Assembly (NCBI RefSeq): GCF_001730225.1
Contig: NZ_MIJE01000030.1
Location: 62,001 to 126,000, forward strand
From: Desulfuribacillus alkaliarsenatis
GTDB taxonomy: Bacteria > Bacillota > Bacilli > Desulfuribacillales > Desulfuribacillaceae
Direction of reading: 5' to 3'
Length of the DNA stretch: 64,000 nt
The notes beneath the pieces are model-generated. The model was not told the origin of the DNA. It ran no database searches and saw nothing but the letters and a program-made list of their open reading frames with translations. The position numbers and the translations under genes were made by a program. Below, in pieces: positions 54,232-64,000 of the stretch (position 1 is the first letter of the stretch; each line of letters begins with the position of its first letter).

Positions 54232-55500
54232 GTGTACAGACATAAAAAACGGAATACAGTTAGCTTCTTAGCTGTACTCCTAGTATTAGCATTGGTCATA
54301 ACTGGCTGTGGGTCAACGGCTAACGTAGTGGATAGAAGCTATGAACTACCAGCGGTCCCTGCAGATCCACCACAAGCACCTGGAGTGCAAGCTCCTGAAG
54401 GAATGGATAACGCTGTTCCTATAGAGGCTCACCTTAATTATATTGATACATTTGAGCTAATGGCATTATATGCAAAAACAAGCCCTATAAGCCAGGTGCG
54501 ACAAAAGTATGAACAGTATTCGCCAGAATGGGGTTTTGTAATCGTTGATTCACGTCCTGTAGCGCGCTACAACGAAGCTCATATTAACGGTGCAATCAAT
54601 ATCCCTGATGCGCAGTTTGAAGAGTTTGCCCATCGTTTGCCAGAAGACAAAGATAAGATGCTTATATTCTATTGTGGTGGTTGGCACTGTCCATTAAGTC
54701 CTGCATCAGCTAACAAAGCAATTGAAATGGGATATACCAACGTCTGGGTATATCAAGAGGGTACAGATGCTTGGACAGAGGAAAACAACTACTATGTAAC
54801 AACACCTGAATATGTAGCAACTAAAATCACAGATGATTACATGATGGGTGCAGACACAAAACCAGTAATAATTATTGATGCGAGACCGTATGCGAGCTGG
54901 TTCCAGTCACACATTCCATTATCATATCCAATTGATGACTCTGTATTTACGAAATTTGCAAGAACATTCCCAACAGATAAATCAACAGAAATTATTATCT
55001 ATTGTGGCGGCTTCTTCTGTGGTAAGAGTCACGCCGAAGCAAGATTGCTTAGAAGTATGGGCTACACCAATATTAAGGTTTTAGCAGGTGGTATGCCAGC
55101 ATGGAACTCAGCGGGGCTACCGACTTTTGGAGCACAAGCAGGTGGAGTCAGCTTTGATATCACAGGTGGTAAGCCGAATCTAGCACTTCCTCCAGGTGAA
55201 TGGCAAAAGAAATTCAATGAAGTATCAAATAAAGTTGTTGTCGATGTAAGAACAACGGAAGAACGTGCAGCAGGAGCAATTCCTAATTCTGTTCATATTG
55301 TTGATCGTGACATCTTAGCAAATCCAAATATTATCCTTGAAAGATTACCAGCTGACAAAAACGTGACAGTGTTAATTCATTGCGCTGCAGGTGCGAGGGC
55401 TGCTGGTGTAGCTGATAAGTTTTACGAGTTAGGCTATGAGAATACGTTCTATCTAAATAGTGCGATTCGTATTTCGAGCGACGGATCCTTCGAATTTTAG
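54232..55500 (+). CDS. Triple-rhodanese lipoprotein
   Basis: A surface lipoprotein of 422 residues with three rhodanese domains. Lipobox ITGC gives lipid Cys26. Domain 1 (about 70-195) has active loop YCGGWHCPLS with Cys148 and an extra Cys153. Domain 2 (about 200-300) has YCGGFFCGKS with Cys258 and Cys263. Domain 3 (about 322-422) has HCAAGARA with Cys384. All three keep the catalytic Cys that accepts a sulfane sulfur. GTG 54232 follows AAGGAGGGG. It could pass polysulfide sulfur to the molybdoenzyme, as Sud does in Wolinella; the paired Cys of domains 1 and 2 are unusual. Confidence 0.88.
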   Translation: MYRHKKRNTVSFLAVLLVLALVITGCGSTANVVDRSYELPAVPADPPQAPGVQAPEGMDNAVPIEAHLNYIDTFELMALYAKTSPISQVRQKYEQYSPEWGFVIVDSRPVARYNEAHINGAINIPDAQFEEFAHRLPEDKDKMLIFYCGGWHCPLSPASANKAIEMGYTNVWVYQEGTDAWTEENNYYVTTPEYVATKITDDYMMGADTKPVIIIDARPYASWFQSHIPLSYPIDDSVFTKFARTFPTDKSTEIIIYCGGFFCGKSHAEARLLRSMGYTNIKVLAGGMPAWNSAGLPTFGAQAGGVSFDITGGKPNLALPPGEWQKKFNEVSNKVVVDVRTTEERAAGAIPNSVHIVDRDILANPNIILERLPADKNVTVLIHCAAGARAAGVADKFYELGYENTFYLNSAIRISSDGSFEF

Positions 55501-55621
55501 AGTAGTTATTAACGGCTATTTTAATATGTCTAGTAGTTTAATGATATGTATAGATTTATCGCCTAAGGCTGCTAGACAGGAAATAGCTGTTTAATAAATA
55601 TAATAAGTAGGGGGAGATAAT

Positions 55622-56500
55622 ATGTTTACTAACAAAAGTTTTAAAGCTTTACTACTAGCACTAGTGTTAGCTCTTTCAGTGACGCTAGTTGCTTGTGGTG
55701 GTGGAGACACTACTGTAGCACCAGATCTAGAGCCAGCACCAGCTTCAGAAGCAATTCCTGCACCTGAACCGGCGCCTGAACCAGCAACTGAAGCAGAACC
55801 AACATTAGCATTACCAGACACCTATGAATTAACATTATTAGAATGGCTGGAACTTTACAATACAGGTGATTACGTAGTTGTAGATGTGCGTAGACCAGAT
55901 GAATTGGAGGAACTAGGTAAGTTTATTGATTCTATTAATATCAATAACGACAATATTACTGAGAGTCCAGAAATTATCTCAGAAACATTAGGTGATTTAG
56001 GTGTTGATAAAGATAGCGTTATACTAGTACATTGCGCAGTTGGCGGAAGAGCTGGTAGAGCTTTAGAGCATTTTTTAGCTCAAGGTTATGAAAACACCTT
56101 TATATTAAGGGATAGAGTATATTTCACAGAGGAAGGCGAATTTCGTTATGGTTTAAATCCAACAGAATGGGATCGCTTGTATACATCTGGGGATGCTGCT
56201 GTAGTTGTAGATTTACGTAGGCCAGATGAATTAGCAGAAGACGGTATGTTGCCAGATTCTATTAATCTTAATAGCGCGGACATTCAAGATAACCCAGCGA
56301 TTATTGCTGAAACATTTGAGTCTATGGGTATTGCTAAGACAGACTTAGTATTGACACACTGTAAAGCAGGTGGTAGAGCTGCAAGGTCTGATCAATTTTT
56401 TAAAGATTTAGGATATGAATATTCATTTTATTTAGATTATGCCTTAGTATATCCTGAAGCAGGAAGCTATGAATATCCAGATTGGGAATTGCCGCAATAA
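55622..56500 (+). CDS. Double-rhodanese lipoprotein
   Basis: A surface lipoprotein of 292 residues. Lipobox LVAC gives lipid Cys25, followed by a Pro/Glu/Ala linker (about 30-65). Two rhodanese domains follow with active loops HCAVGGRAG (Cys138) and HCKAGGRAA (Cys247). Both share VVVD(V/L)RRPDEL before the loop, so they look like an internal duplication. GGGGGAG lies before the ATG. The signal peptide is almost the same as that of the next gene. Confidence 0.88.
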   Translation: MFTNKSFKALLLALVLALSVTLVACGGGDTTVAPDLEPAPASEAIPAPEPAPEPATEAEPTLALPDTYELTLLEWLELYNTGDYVVVDVRRPDELEELGKFIDSININNDNITESPEIISETLGDLGVDKDSVILVHCAVGGRAGRALEHFLAQGYENTFILRDRVYFTEEGEFRYGLNPTEWDRLYTSGDAAVVVDLRRPDELAEDGMLPDSINLNSADIQDNPAIIAETFESMGIAKTDLVLTHCKAGGRAARSDQFFKDLGYEYSFYLDYALVYPEAGSYEYPDWELPQ

Positions 56501-56513
56501 CTTAGTTAGTTGG

Positions 56514-56529
56514 CCAGCAAATTTGCTGG
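56514..56529 (+). terminator. Palindrome between rhodanese genes
   Basis: CCAGCAAATTTGCTGG is a perfect 16-base palindrome 13 bases after the stop. It may be a weak terminator or processing site; no T-run follows. Confidence 0.4.
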
Positions 56530-56565
56530 TTTACTATAAAAAAACAAAAAGTGGGGGTATTAAAC

Positions 56566-57570
56566 ATGTTTAAGAACAAAAGTTTTAAAGCAATGCTGTT
56601 AGCACTAGCATTAGTTCTTTCTGTAACATTGGTTGCTTGCGGTGGTGGCGACACATCAACAACTCCAGATCCAGCGCCAGCTCCAGCACCAGCGCCTGAA
56701 GCACCTGCTGCTCCAGAGCCAGCTCCAGAGCCAAAATTAACAATTGCTGAAGTTGCATTAGATCGCGCTATGGATTTTGCTGCTGCTCGTGATGCAGGAG
56801 AAAGCTTTATGAAGGCACCAGCTGCAGCTTGGGAAGACATTCAAAATGGAGATATTTTTGTACTTGATGTAAGAGCGCCTGGGGATTTTGCTGAAGCTCA
56901 CATTCCAGGTTCTTACAATGTGAACTTTGTAGGCGGAGAGCTTGCAGGACTTTTAGATCGTATTCCTTCTGACAAACCAGTATATGTTTTATGTTATTCT
57001 GGTCAAACAGCAAACCAAATCAATGGAGCATTAAATTTAGCTGGCTTTAATTCTTATGCAATCACTGGTGGATCGGGTAACTGGACAAGAGCTGAGCTTC
57101 CGTTAGAAGGTACAGGAGATAACCCATTAGCTGATGCACCAGTAGTATCATCTCCAGCTTCTGAAGCTGACGAGTTAGCTTGGGAAGCAGCAGAAGAGTT
57201 TATTGGATCAATCGTTACTCCTGAAACTCGTAACCTAATTGCTCCAGTAGCATTATATGAAGCTCTAGAAGCTAACGCTAACGATTTCTATGTAGTAGAC
57301 ATCCGTGGACCAAAGGCTGATAACTATGACCAAGGTCATATTGAAGGATCATATTTCTATTCGTGGGGCGATATTGCCAACAACATGGGTCAATTCCCAA
57401 CAGATAAGAAAATTGTTGTAGCTTGTTGGTCTGGTAATAACGCAGGTCAAACTGTAGCATTGCTTCGTATGAATGGCTATGACGCAGTATCATTGTTATA
57501 CGGAATTAACCAAGGCTGGATGAGCCCTGAGAGAACAAATGGTCAAGAATTACCAGTAGTTACTCCGTAA
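56566..57570 (+). CDS. Double-rhodanese lipoprotein with distinct loops
   Basis: A surface lipoprotein of 334 residues. ATG 56566 is used, as the in-frame GTG at 56551 lies in the ribosome-site region. Lipobox LVAC (Cys25) and a Pro/Ala linker precede two rhodanese domains: loop CYSGQTAN with Cys143 and loop CWSGNNAGQ with Cys287. The loops are of the single-domain rhodanese CxxGxxA type, unlike the HCxxGxRA loops of the preceding protein. It is the last gene of the island. Confidence 0.88.
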   Translation: MFKNKSFKAMLLALALVLSVTLVACGGGDTSTTPDPAPAPAPAPEAPAAPEPAPEPKLTIAEVALDRAMDFAAARDAGESFMKAPAAAWEDIQNGDIFVLDVRAPGDFAEAHIPGSYNVNFVGGELAGLLDRIPSDKPVYVLCYSGQTANQINGALNLAGFNSYAITGGSGNWTRAELPLEGTGDNPLADAPVVSSPASEADELAWEAAEEFIGSIVTPETRNLIAPVALYEALEANANDFYVVDIRGPKADNYDQGHIEGSYFYSWGDIANNMGQFPTDKKIVVACWSGNNAGQTVALLRMNGYDAVSLLYGINQGWMSPERTNGQELPVVTP

Positions 57571-57630
57571 AAAAACAAGCATAAAACAAGCATAAAATTA
57601 TAACAAATTTATAAATAACAGCATAAATAA

Positions 57631-57665
57631 TATAGGCTAGGGTTTAATAAATAATCCTAGCCTAT
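57631..57665 (+). terminator. Hairpin at the end of the rhodanese operon
   Basis: TATAGGCTAGG (57631-57641) pairs with CCTAGCCTATA (57655-57665). There is only a weak T-rich tail. Confidence 0.6.
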
Positions 57666-57725
57666 ATTAATAAATACGATTATCACTAAGGTACAGCTCA
57701 GGACAAAATGTAGGGAGTGCATTAT

Positions 57726-59450
57726 ATGAAGAATTTCCCTTTGCAAATTAAATTACTTGTTAGTTTTTTGATTATTGTAACTATCTTTTGCGGTATTGTA
57801 GGCTACTCACTTCTTACCTTAAAGGAAGTCAGAGATTCTTTTGATAACCTGTCAATAACAAGTGAACGTTTGAGTATAGTGAATAGTATTAATGAATCAG
57901 TTAATTATATGTATGGATTAATAGGATATTTTACAATCAGTAATGATTTTCAAGTTCTTGATGAATATAGAGAGATTAACATGCATGTCCAAAATAGTTT
58001 TGGACAGTTGAGAGTTGAAATTGAACAAGACAAGAATAATAACTATCTTGATTATATACAGGGAGTGGAGGGGAATCTCGAGCTTTACGAAGAACAATAT
58101 CAGCGAATTATAGCTAATCAACAGCAACGTGGACTAGTGAGTGCAGATGAGCTATTAAATAATTATGCCCGTATTAGCAAGGATATGTTAGCTACGCAGC
58201 AGCAATTAAGTGAAATATTACAAGGCTTTGTAGCAGTACTAGAGCAAGAATTTTTGCACACTGAAAAACTCGTAGAATCGAATATCTATCAGACCTTTAC
58301 CATATCAGCGTCGATAACTGCAATTGGTGCTTTGCTTTGTCTCATTGGCTCTATGTTGTTCGGGAGACAAATTGGCAATCAATTTCGTAGGCTTGCTGGA
58401 TATACAAAGGAAATATCTGATGGACTATTGACGGTCGAGATTCCTACTGAATTTCAACAAAGACGTGATGAAGTCGGTATCCTATCTAACAGTATTCATA
58501 GTATTGTTAATAATTTTCGCGAAATAATTACAAAAGTGAAGCAAACCTCGCAGTCATTATATAGCTCAGTATCAGAACTATCTTTACAAGCAAATGAGGT
58601 TAAAGGTATCTCTGCTAATGTAGCTAACCAGGCACAGGGTGTAGGGGACGCTATGAACGAGCAAATTAGTGGTAGCAAGGATAGTATGCTAGCAATGGAA
58701 GAAATGGCTGCAGGTGTAAGTAGAGTAGCTACTTCTGCATCAACAATTGCAAGTAATACGATTGATGTTCGTAGACAGGCTGAAGCTGGTAGCGAAACAG
58801 TTTATCAAGCAGTAAAACGCATGCAAAGCATAGAGAATAGTAACAAAAATACTAAACAGGCTATAGACTCACTCTTGCAAAGGACTAAAGAGATAGAAGT
58901 TGCATTAAAGATGATAACGGATATAGCAGCGCAAACAAATCTACTAGCCTTAAATGCAGCAATTGAGGCTGCAAGAGCTGGGGAAGCAGGAAAGGGTTTT
59001 GCTGTAGTATCTAATGAAATACGTAAACTTGCAGATCAATCAGGTCAGTCAGCAATACAAATAAAAGAAATTTTAGAGCATGTGCGCTTAAGTACATTAG
59101 AGGCAAACGATTCTGCTGACGGAAGTAGAGATGAAGCAAAGCAAGGAATTCAGTTAATTGAGCAGGTAAAACAGGCTTTCGAAAATATAAGTAAATCTGT
59201 AGAATTAGTTAGTGATGATATGGGGGAATTGTCGGCGATATCTGAACAGATGTCGGCAGGCACAGAACAAGTAAATGCTGCTTTAGCGGAGCTAACAAAC
59301 AATGCAGAAACACATATTTTAAGTGCTAATTCTATGCAATTAGAGGTAGCAAGACAGCAGCAAATGATAGATGAAATTGTAGAGCGATTTATAGAATTAC
59401 AAAGCGTGGCTAATGATAGCAAGAAGATGCTGTCAAGGTTTAAGTTATAA
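57726..59450 (+). CDS. Methyl-accepting chemotaxis protein
   Basis: A transmembrane chemoreceptor of about 574 residues. Membrane segments at about 8-30 and 190-212 flank a helical extracellular sensor of about 160 residues. A HAMP domain is followed by the signalling domain with the hairpin tip [40 protein letters not shown] (invariant region, shown by position near 395-435). ATG 57726 follows AGGGAGTG. The ligand is unknown; its place after the sulfur operon allows sulfur or redox taxis, without direct evidence. Confidence 0.92.
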   Translation: MKNFPLQIKLLVSFLIIVTIFCGIVGYSLLTLKEVRDSFDNLSITSERLSIVNSINESVNYMYGLIGYFTISNDFQVLDEYREINMHVQNSFGQLRVEIEQDKNNNYLDYIQGVEGNLELYEEQYQRIIANQQQRGLVSADELLNNYARISKDMLATQQQLSEILQGFVAVLEQEFLHTEKLVESNIYQTFTISASITAIGALLCLIGSMLFGRQIGNQFRRLAGYTKEISDGLLTVEIPTEFQQRRDEVGILSNSIHSIVNNFREIITKVKQTSQSLYSSVSELSLQANEVKGISANVANQAQGVGDAMNEQISGSKDSMLAMEEMAAGVSRVATSASTIASNTIDVRRQAEAGSETVYQAVKRMQSIENSNKNTKQAIDSLLQRTKEIEVALKMITDIAAQTNLLALNAAIEAARAGEAGKGFAVVSNEIRKLADQSGQSAIQIKEILEHVRLSTLEANDSADGSRDEAKQGIQLIEQVKQAFENISKSVELVSDDMGELSAISEQMSAGTEQVNAALAELTNNAETHILSANSMQLEVARQQQMIDEIVERFIELQSVANDSKKMLSRFKL

Positions 59451-59470
59451 TTTAAAAAACAAGCTTCACA

Positions 59471-59512
59471 GCTACTTGGAATAATATACTAAGTAGCTCT
59501 TTTGTTTTTTTA
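59471..59512 (+). terminator. Terminator after the MCP gene
   Basis: AGCTACTT pairs with AAGTAGCT around a 12-base loop, followed by CTTTTGTTTTTTT. Confidence 0.7.
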
Positions 59513-59575
59513 ATTTAGTATTTATATTTATTGGAAACACTAATGTTTAGAAAATTGAGAAGAGGGTATATATTA

Positions 59576-61054
59576 ATGAATCATAATGGAGGTGTAATCA
59601 TTAATACCATGAGAGACTATAAAGAAATTCCTATTTGGAGTGATGTATCAGAAGACAAATGGAATGACTGGAAATGGCAATTAGCAAACAGAATTACTAC
59701 AGTTGAAGAGTTGAAGCAGGTTATTAATCTAAGTTCTGAAGAAGAGGATGGTATTAAAGGTGTATTAGGCACACTACGAATGGCAATTACGCCATATTAC
59801 GCAACACTTATGGACCCAGACAACGTATGCTGTCCTGTGCGTATGCAAGCGGTTCCAATGTCCCATGAATTATCGTTCTCGGACTCCGATATGGAAGATC
59901 CGTTAGGGGAGGATACCGATTCACCAGTACCGGGGTTAACCCATAGGTACCCTGACCGCGTGTTATTGTTAGTCACTGACCAATGTTCCATGTATTGCAG
60001 ACATTGCACAAGAAGAAGATATGCAGGAAACAACGATGAGTCAACGCCAAAGGACCGCATTGACCTAGCTATCGAATATATTAGAAATACTCCACAAGTA
60101 CGTGATGTTCTAATATCTGGTGGCGATGGACTATTGATCAGTGATCAACAACTGGAGTATATCATTAAGAAGCTCCGAGCTATAGAGCATGTAGAGATTA
60201 TCCGTATCGGATCTCGTGCACCTGTTGTGTTTCCGCAACGTATTACTGAAAATCTCGTGAACATGCTGAAAAAGTATCATCCAATTTGGTTAAACACGCA
60301 CTTCAATCACCCGAAGGAAATTACAACTGAATCGAAGAAAGCAATTGCTATGTTAGCGGATGCAGGAATCCCATTAGGAAATCAAACAGTTTTATTGAAG
60401 GGAATCAATGATTGTGCCCATATACAGAAAAAACTTGTTCACGAGCTGGTAAAAATGCGTATTCGCCCTTATTATCTTTATCAATGTGACTTATCACAAG
60501 GGATTGAGCAATTTAGAACACCGGTGTCTAAGGGTATAGAAATTATTGAACAGCTACGTGGACACACTTCGGGATATGCCGTCCCAACATTTGTCGTTGA
60601 TGCACCAGGTGGTGGGGGTAAGATTCCAGTAGGACCGCAGTATATGATATCCCAAGGAGAAGGCAAGGTTATTTTACGGAACTTCGAAGGTGTTATCTGT
60701 GTGTACCCAGAACCAGCCCCGTCGGCTGAGCACAGTCAGTGTCCGCCGAGCTGTGAGCATGACCATGACTATGACCATGAAAGTGCGATGAATGGACAGC
60801 AAGCTAACAAGGACGGATCTGTTCAGTATCAAAGTGAGCTTGCCTATGATGAAGCGACTTCTAATACTGGTGTTGGCAGACTTTTAAGTGGTAATGCTAT
60901 GAGCTTAGTGCCTAAGCACCTGGCTAGATACAAGCGCAGAACGATAAAGTTCGACTTTAAGAAAGCAAAAGCTAAAGATAAGGACGAAAACGCTAAGGTG
61001 TTAAAAGATAAGCCGAGGGTTAAGGTTAAAACTGCAACTCTAGCAGGAAAATAG
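59576..61054 (+). CDS. kamA: Lysine 2,3-aminomutase, radical SAM family
   Basis: Converts L-lysine to L-beta-lysine using AdoMet, a [4Fe-4S] cluster and PLP. Radical-SAM motif CSMYCRHC gives Cys137, 141 and 144. GGGGKIPV holds the PLP Lys. Asp residues in YQCDLS and VVDAPGG match those that bind lysine in the clostridial enzyme; glutamate mutases differ there. After the catalytic core the protein carries about 80 extra residues, with a His/Asp-rich patch then a Lys-rich tail. ATG 59576 has GAGAAGAGGG upstream; ATG 59609 with GGAGGTG 14 bases away is possible. Beta-lysine could feed osmolyte (N-acetyl-beta-lysine) or fermentation pathways; no acetyltransferase is adjacent. Confidence 0.9.
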   Translation: MNHNGGVIINTMRDYKEIPIWSDVSEDKWNDWKWQLANRITTVEELKQVINLSSEEEDGIKGVLGTLRMAITPYYATLMDPDNVCCPVRMQAVPMSHELSFSDSDMEDPLGEDTDSPVPGLTHRYPDRVLLLVTDQCSMYCRHCTRRRYAGNNDESTPKDRIDLAIEYIRNTPQVRDVLISGGDGLLISDQQLEYIIKKLRAIEHVEIIRIGSRAPVVFPQRITENLVNMLKKYHPIWLNTHFNHPKEITTESKKAIAMLADAGIPLGNQTVLLKGINDCAHIQKKLVHELVKMRIRPYYLYQCDLSQGIEQFRTPVSKGIEIIEQLRGHTSGYAVPTFVVDAPGGGGKIPVGPQYMISQGEGKVILRNFEGVICVYPEPAPSAEHSQCPPSCEHDHDYDHESAMNGQQANKDGSVQYQSELAYDEATSNTGVGRLLSGNAMSLVPKHLARYKRRTIKFDFKKAKAKDKDENAKVLKDKPRVKVKTATLAGK

Positions 61055-61076
61055 CACGACTTATATTCACTAATTA

Positions 61077-61117
61077 AAGCAGCCGACAGGTCACAAATCT
61101 GTCGGCTGCTTATTTTG
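61077..61117 (+). terminator. Terminator after kamA
   Basis: AGCAGCCGACAG pairs with CTGTCGGCTGCT, followed by TATTTT. Confidence 0.85.
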
Positions 61118-61237
61118 CACTAAAATTTGTATAGCTTTAGTGAAAGTTTTCTCTACACTATGCAGGAAAAGCTGCTCTTTATATAGAATACTATCTGTTT
61201 AGAGTATAATGATGATATAAGCATAGGTGTGATGTGA

Positions 61238-62338
61238 ATGCAAGAGCGTAAACTTCCAGATTTTTTTCTACTGACAATTACATTTGTATTAACCTGCTTT
61301 GGTCTTGTTGCTGTATATAGTGCTAGCTTTGCCATCAGCTTTGAGAGATATCATGATGCTAGCTACTTTTTCACACGACAGCTTATGTGGGCAATTCTTG
61401 GTTTTATTGCACTATTAATTACTATGAACATACCATATAAATTTCTTAGGAAGCTATCACCATTGATGTTTTTTGTGACGCTTTTTTTGTTAGTAATCGT
61501 GTTGATTCCTGGAATCGGAGTTGAGCGGAATTTTGCCCAGCGCTGGATAGGCTTTGGCCCGATACTAATACAACCATCCGAACTATTGAAGGTTGTTATC
61601 AGTATTTATTTTGCGCATTATCTAAGCAAACGTTTGGATAGGATGGATGAATTTAAGGAGACTGTACAGCCGATTTTAATAATGCTAGCGATATGCTTCG
61701 GCTTAATTATGCTCCAGCCCGATTTTAGTACAGCAGTTATAATTGCGATTATAACCTTTACGCTACTCTTCAGTGCAGGGGCACGAATTAAGCACCTTTT
61801 TCTTGTTGGAGTTGCCATGCTGCCCCTGGTTATTATAATGGCGATTTGGAAGCCTTACCGTATTAAACGCTTAATGACATTTTTAGACCCATGGGCGGCT
61901 GACTCCTTAAAGGAAGGTTATCAAATAATCCATTCCCTTTATGCCTTTGGTAACGGTGGTATATCAGGTGTTGGGTTTGGTGCAGGACTGCAGAAGTTAT
62001 TTTACCTACCAGAACCCCATACAGATTTTATCTTTTCTATCATTGGAGAAGAGCTAGGGTTGATTGGTGCTATATCAATTATTCTGCTATTTGCATTGTT
62101 TTTATGGAGGGGCCTGTTGATTTCGTCTAAGGTTGAGGATCCATTTGGTAGCTTGCTAGCATTAAGCTTAACGGTGATGATATCGGTGCAAGCATTTATG
62201 AATATTGCAATTACAATAGGTATGCTCCCAGTAACAGGATTGACGTTGCCGTTTATTAGCTATGGTGGTTCATCCCTGTTGGTAACACTAATAGCCACGG
62301 GGATTATTCTTAACATTTCAAGGGATGTTAGCAAATAA
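61238..62338 (+). CDS. SEDS-family peptidoglycan polymerase (FtsW/RodA/SpoVE)
   Basis: A membrane glycosyltransferase of 366 residues with about ten hydrophobic segments that polymerises lipid II. Family motifs include AQRWIGFGPILIQPSELLK, the GAGLQKLFYLPEPHTDFIFSIIGEELG loop, and SYGGSSLL near the end. It could serve division, elongation or spore cortex; sequence alone does not separate these. No PBP gene is adjacent. The ribosome site is weak (AGGTGTGATG). Confidence 0.9.
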   Translation: MQERKLPDFFLLTITFVLTCFGLVAVYSASFAISFERYHDASYFFTRQLMWAILGFIALLITMNIPYKFLRKLSPLMFFVTLFLLVIVLIPGIGVERNFAQRWIGFGPILIQPSELLKVVISIYFAHYLSKRLDRMDEFKETVQPILIMLAICFGLIMLQPDFSTAVIIAIITFTLLFSAGARIKHLFLVGVAMLPLVIIMAIWKPYRIKRLMTFLDPWAADSLKEGYQIIHSLYAFGNGGISGVGFGAGLQKLFYLPEPHTDFIFSIIGEELGLIGAISIILLFALFLWRGLLISSKVEDPFGSLLALSLTVMISVQAFMNIAITIGMLPVTGLTLPFISYGGSSLLVTLIATGIILNISRDVSK

Positions 62339-62361
62339 TCAATAGATTTAACATAAAATGT

Positions 62362-62389
62362 TTGACATCGGTAGTAGTTTGGATACAAT
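62362..62389 (+). promoter_or_regulatory. Promoter of rpoE
   Basis: TTGACA (62362-62367), 16-base spacer, TACAAT (62384-62389). It lies 50 bases before the rpoE ATG, so rpoE has its own vegetative promoter. Confidence 0.7.
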
Positions 62390-62438
62390 AGTGATGTATG
62401 TAATGTTATAGGAAATAGCAGGAAGGACGTGTCTGTGA

Positions 62439-63026
62439 ATGTCAGAGCAATTTAGTGTACAGTTGACTGAAGAAGAGATTAAGAATATATCCTATGTGGA
62501 TTTAGCCTACGAAATTTTAAATTCATCGGGAAATACGTTTCATTATAAGGATTTGTTGTTAGAGGTTGGACATCGGAAAGGATTAAGTCAAGACGATCTT
62601 ATGGAAGTTATGGCGACTATATATTCAGAAATCAATATTGATGGACGTTTCTTATCGATAGGGTCTAATGTATGGGGTCTTAAGAGATGGTATCCATCAG
62701 AGAAGACGGCTAAAACAGGGCCAACGCCAAAACGCTTTAAGCGTAATGACGATGATTATGATGATTATGATCTTGATGATGAGTTCTACATGGATGACGA
62801 TTACGATAATGACTTAGATGATACAGATATTGATGAACAAGATGATGTGGATGATGTAGATGTGGATGAAGATATTGACATAGACATCGACGATCCTGTT
62901 GATGATGAATTTGACATCGATGATAGCCTGGATGAGGATATAGAAGAAGATGATGAAGATGAAGATGAGGGATATGATATAGCTGATACTGAAGCTGAGG
63001 ACGAGGACGACGAAGATCGGCTTTAG
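62439..63026 (+). CDS. rpoE: DNA-directed RNA polymerase delta subunit
   Basis: A Firmicutes-specific RNA polymerase subunit that promotes recycling and promoter selectivity. The N-terminal HARE-HTH domain (about 1-90) includes SYVDLAYEILNSSGNTFHYKDLLLEV. The C-terminal half is almost entirely Asp and Glu with Tyr and Ile, the disordered acidic tail of delta. Length of 195 residues is slightly longer than in Bacillus. The following gene is pyrG, as in Bacillus. Confidence 0.95.
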   Translation: MSEQFSVQLTEEEIKNISYVDLAYEILNSSGNTFHYKDLLLEVGHRKGLSQDDLMEVMATIYSEINIDGRFLSIGSNVWGLKRWYPSEKTAKTGPTPKRFKRNDDDYDDYDLDDEFYMDDDYDNDLDDTDIDEQDDVDDVDVDEDIDIDIDDPVDDEFDIDDSLDEDIEEDDEDEDEGYDIADTEAEDEDDEDRL

Positions 63027-63050
63027 TAAAAATGCTTAAAAGCGATTTAG

Positions 63051-64000
<950 letters not shown>

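Overview
The window is about 64 kb of low-GC, densely coded bacterial chromosome. Gene content points to an anaerobically respiring Firmicute. The evidence is an RNA polymerase delta subunit (rpoE) next to pyrG, a ywiB-argS pair, a yhaO-yhaN pair, strong AGGAGG-type ribosome binding sites, lipoproteins in place of periplasmic proteins, and respiratory reductases (two NrfHA nitrite reductases and a PsrABC-like molybdoenzyme). A relative of Desulfuribacillus (sulfur- and arsenate-respiring Bacilli-like Firmicutes) would fit, but this is inference from gene content only. No rRNA, tRNA, CRISPR array, prophage or insertion sequence was seen.

Layout. 0-8 kb: two polysaccharide deacetylases, a low-Mr protein tyrosine phosphatase overlapping D-aminoacyl-tRNA deacylase (dtd, apparently starting at ATT), a Tat-exported M14 peptidase, a VanZ-like protein, a divergent spermidine synthase and a LysR regulator. 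8-13 kb: an ABC exporter plus two-component system and a PH-domain protein. 12.8-24 kb: long-form purL, a cold-shock protein, two UspA proteins, a TAXI-type TRAP transporter and transketolase. 24-30 kb: yhaO-yhaN, an rRNA pseudouridine synthase, a small GIY-YIG gene on the opposite strand, and a DUF3153-like lipoprotein. 30-34.5 kb: two tandem nrfHA operons. 34.7-37.5 kb: a zinc/manganese ABC transporter. 37.5-44 kb: a SLAP-like protein, a class A PBP, pyruvoyl arginine decarboxylase plus spermidine synthase, and ywiB-argS. 44.4-46.4 kb: two tandem response-regulator diguanylate cyclases behind a candidate structured leader RNA. 46.5-57.6 kb: a sulfur island. 57.7-64 kb: an MCP, lysine 2,3-aminomutase, a SEDS protein, rpoE and the start of pyrG.

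The most notable system is the sulfur island. A TusA-like carrier, a LysR regulator and a YeeE/YedE sulfur transporter lie just upstream of a Tat-exported Cys-ligated molybdopterin reductase (PsrA/PhsA-like), its four-cluster ferredoxin subunit, an NrfD-type membrane anchor and a TorD chaperone. These are followed on the same strand by a small lipoprotein and three rhodanese lipoproteins carrying seven rhodanese domains, all of which keep the catalytic cysteine. By analogy with the Wolinella Sud protein, which feeds polysulfide sulfur to Psr, the lipoproteins could be a surface sulfur-relay for the reductase in a cell without an outer membrane. This is a hypothesis.

The two nrfHA operons each have a CRP/FNR-type dyad (TGTGA-N6-TCACA or a near match) centred 41.5 bases before the start site predicted from a good -10 box. 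This suggests parallel activation of two copies of ammonia-forming nitrite reductase by the same kind of regulator.
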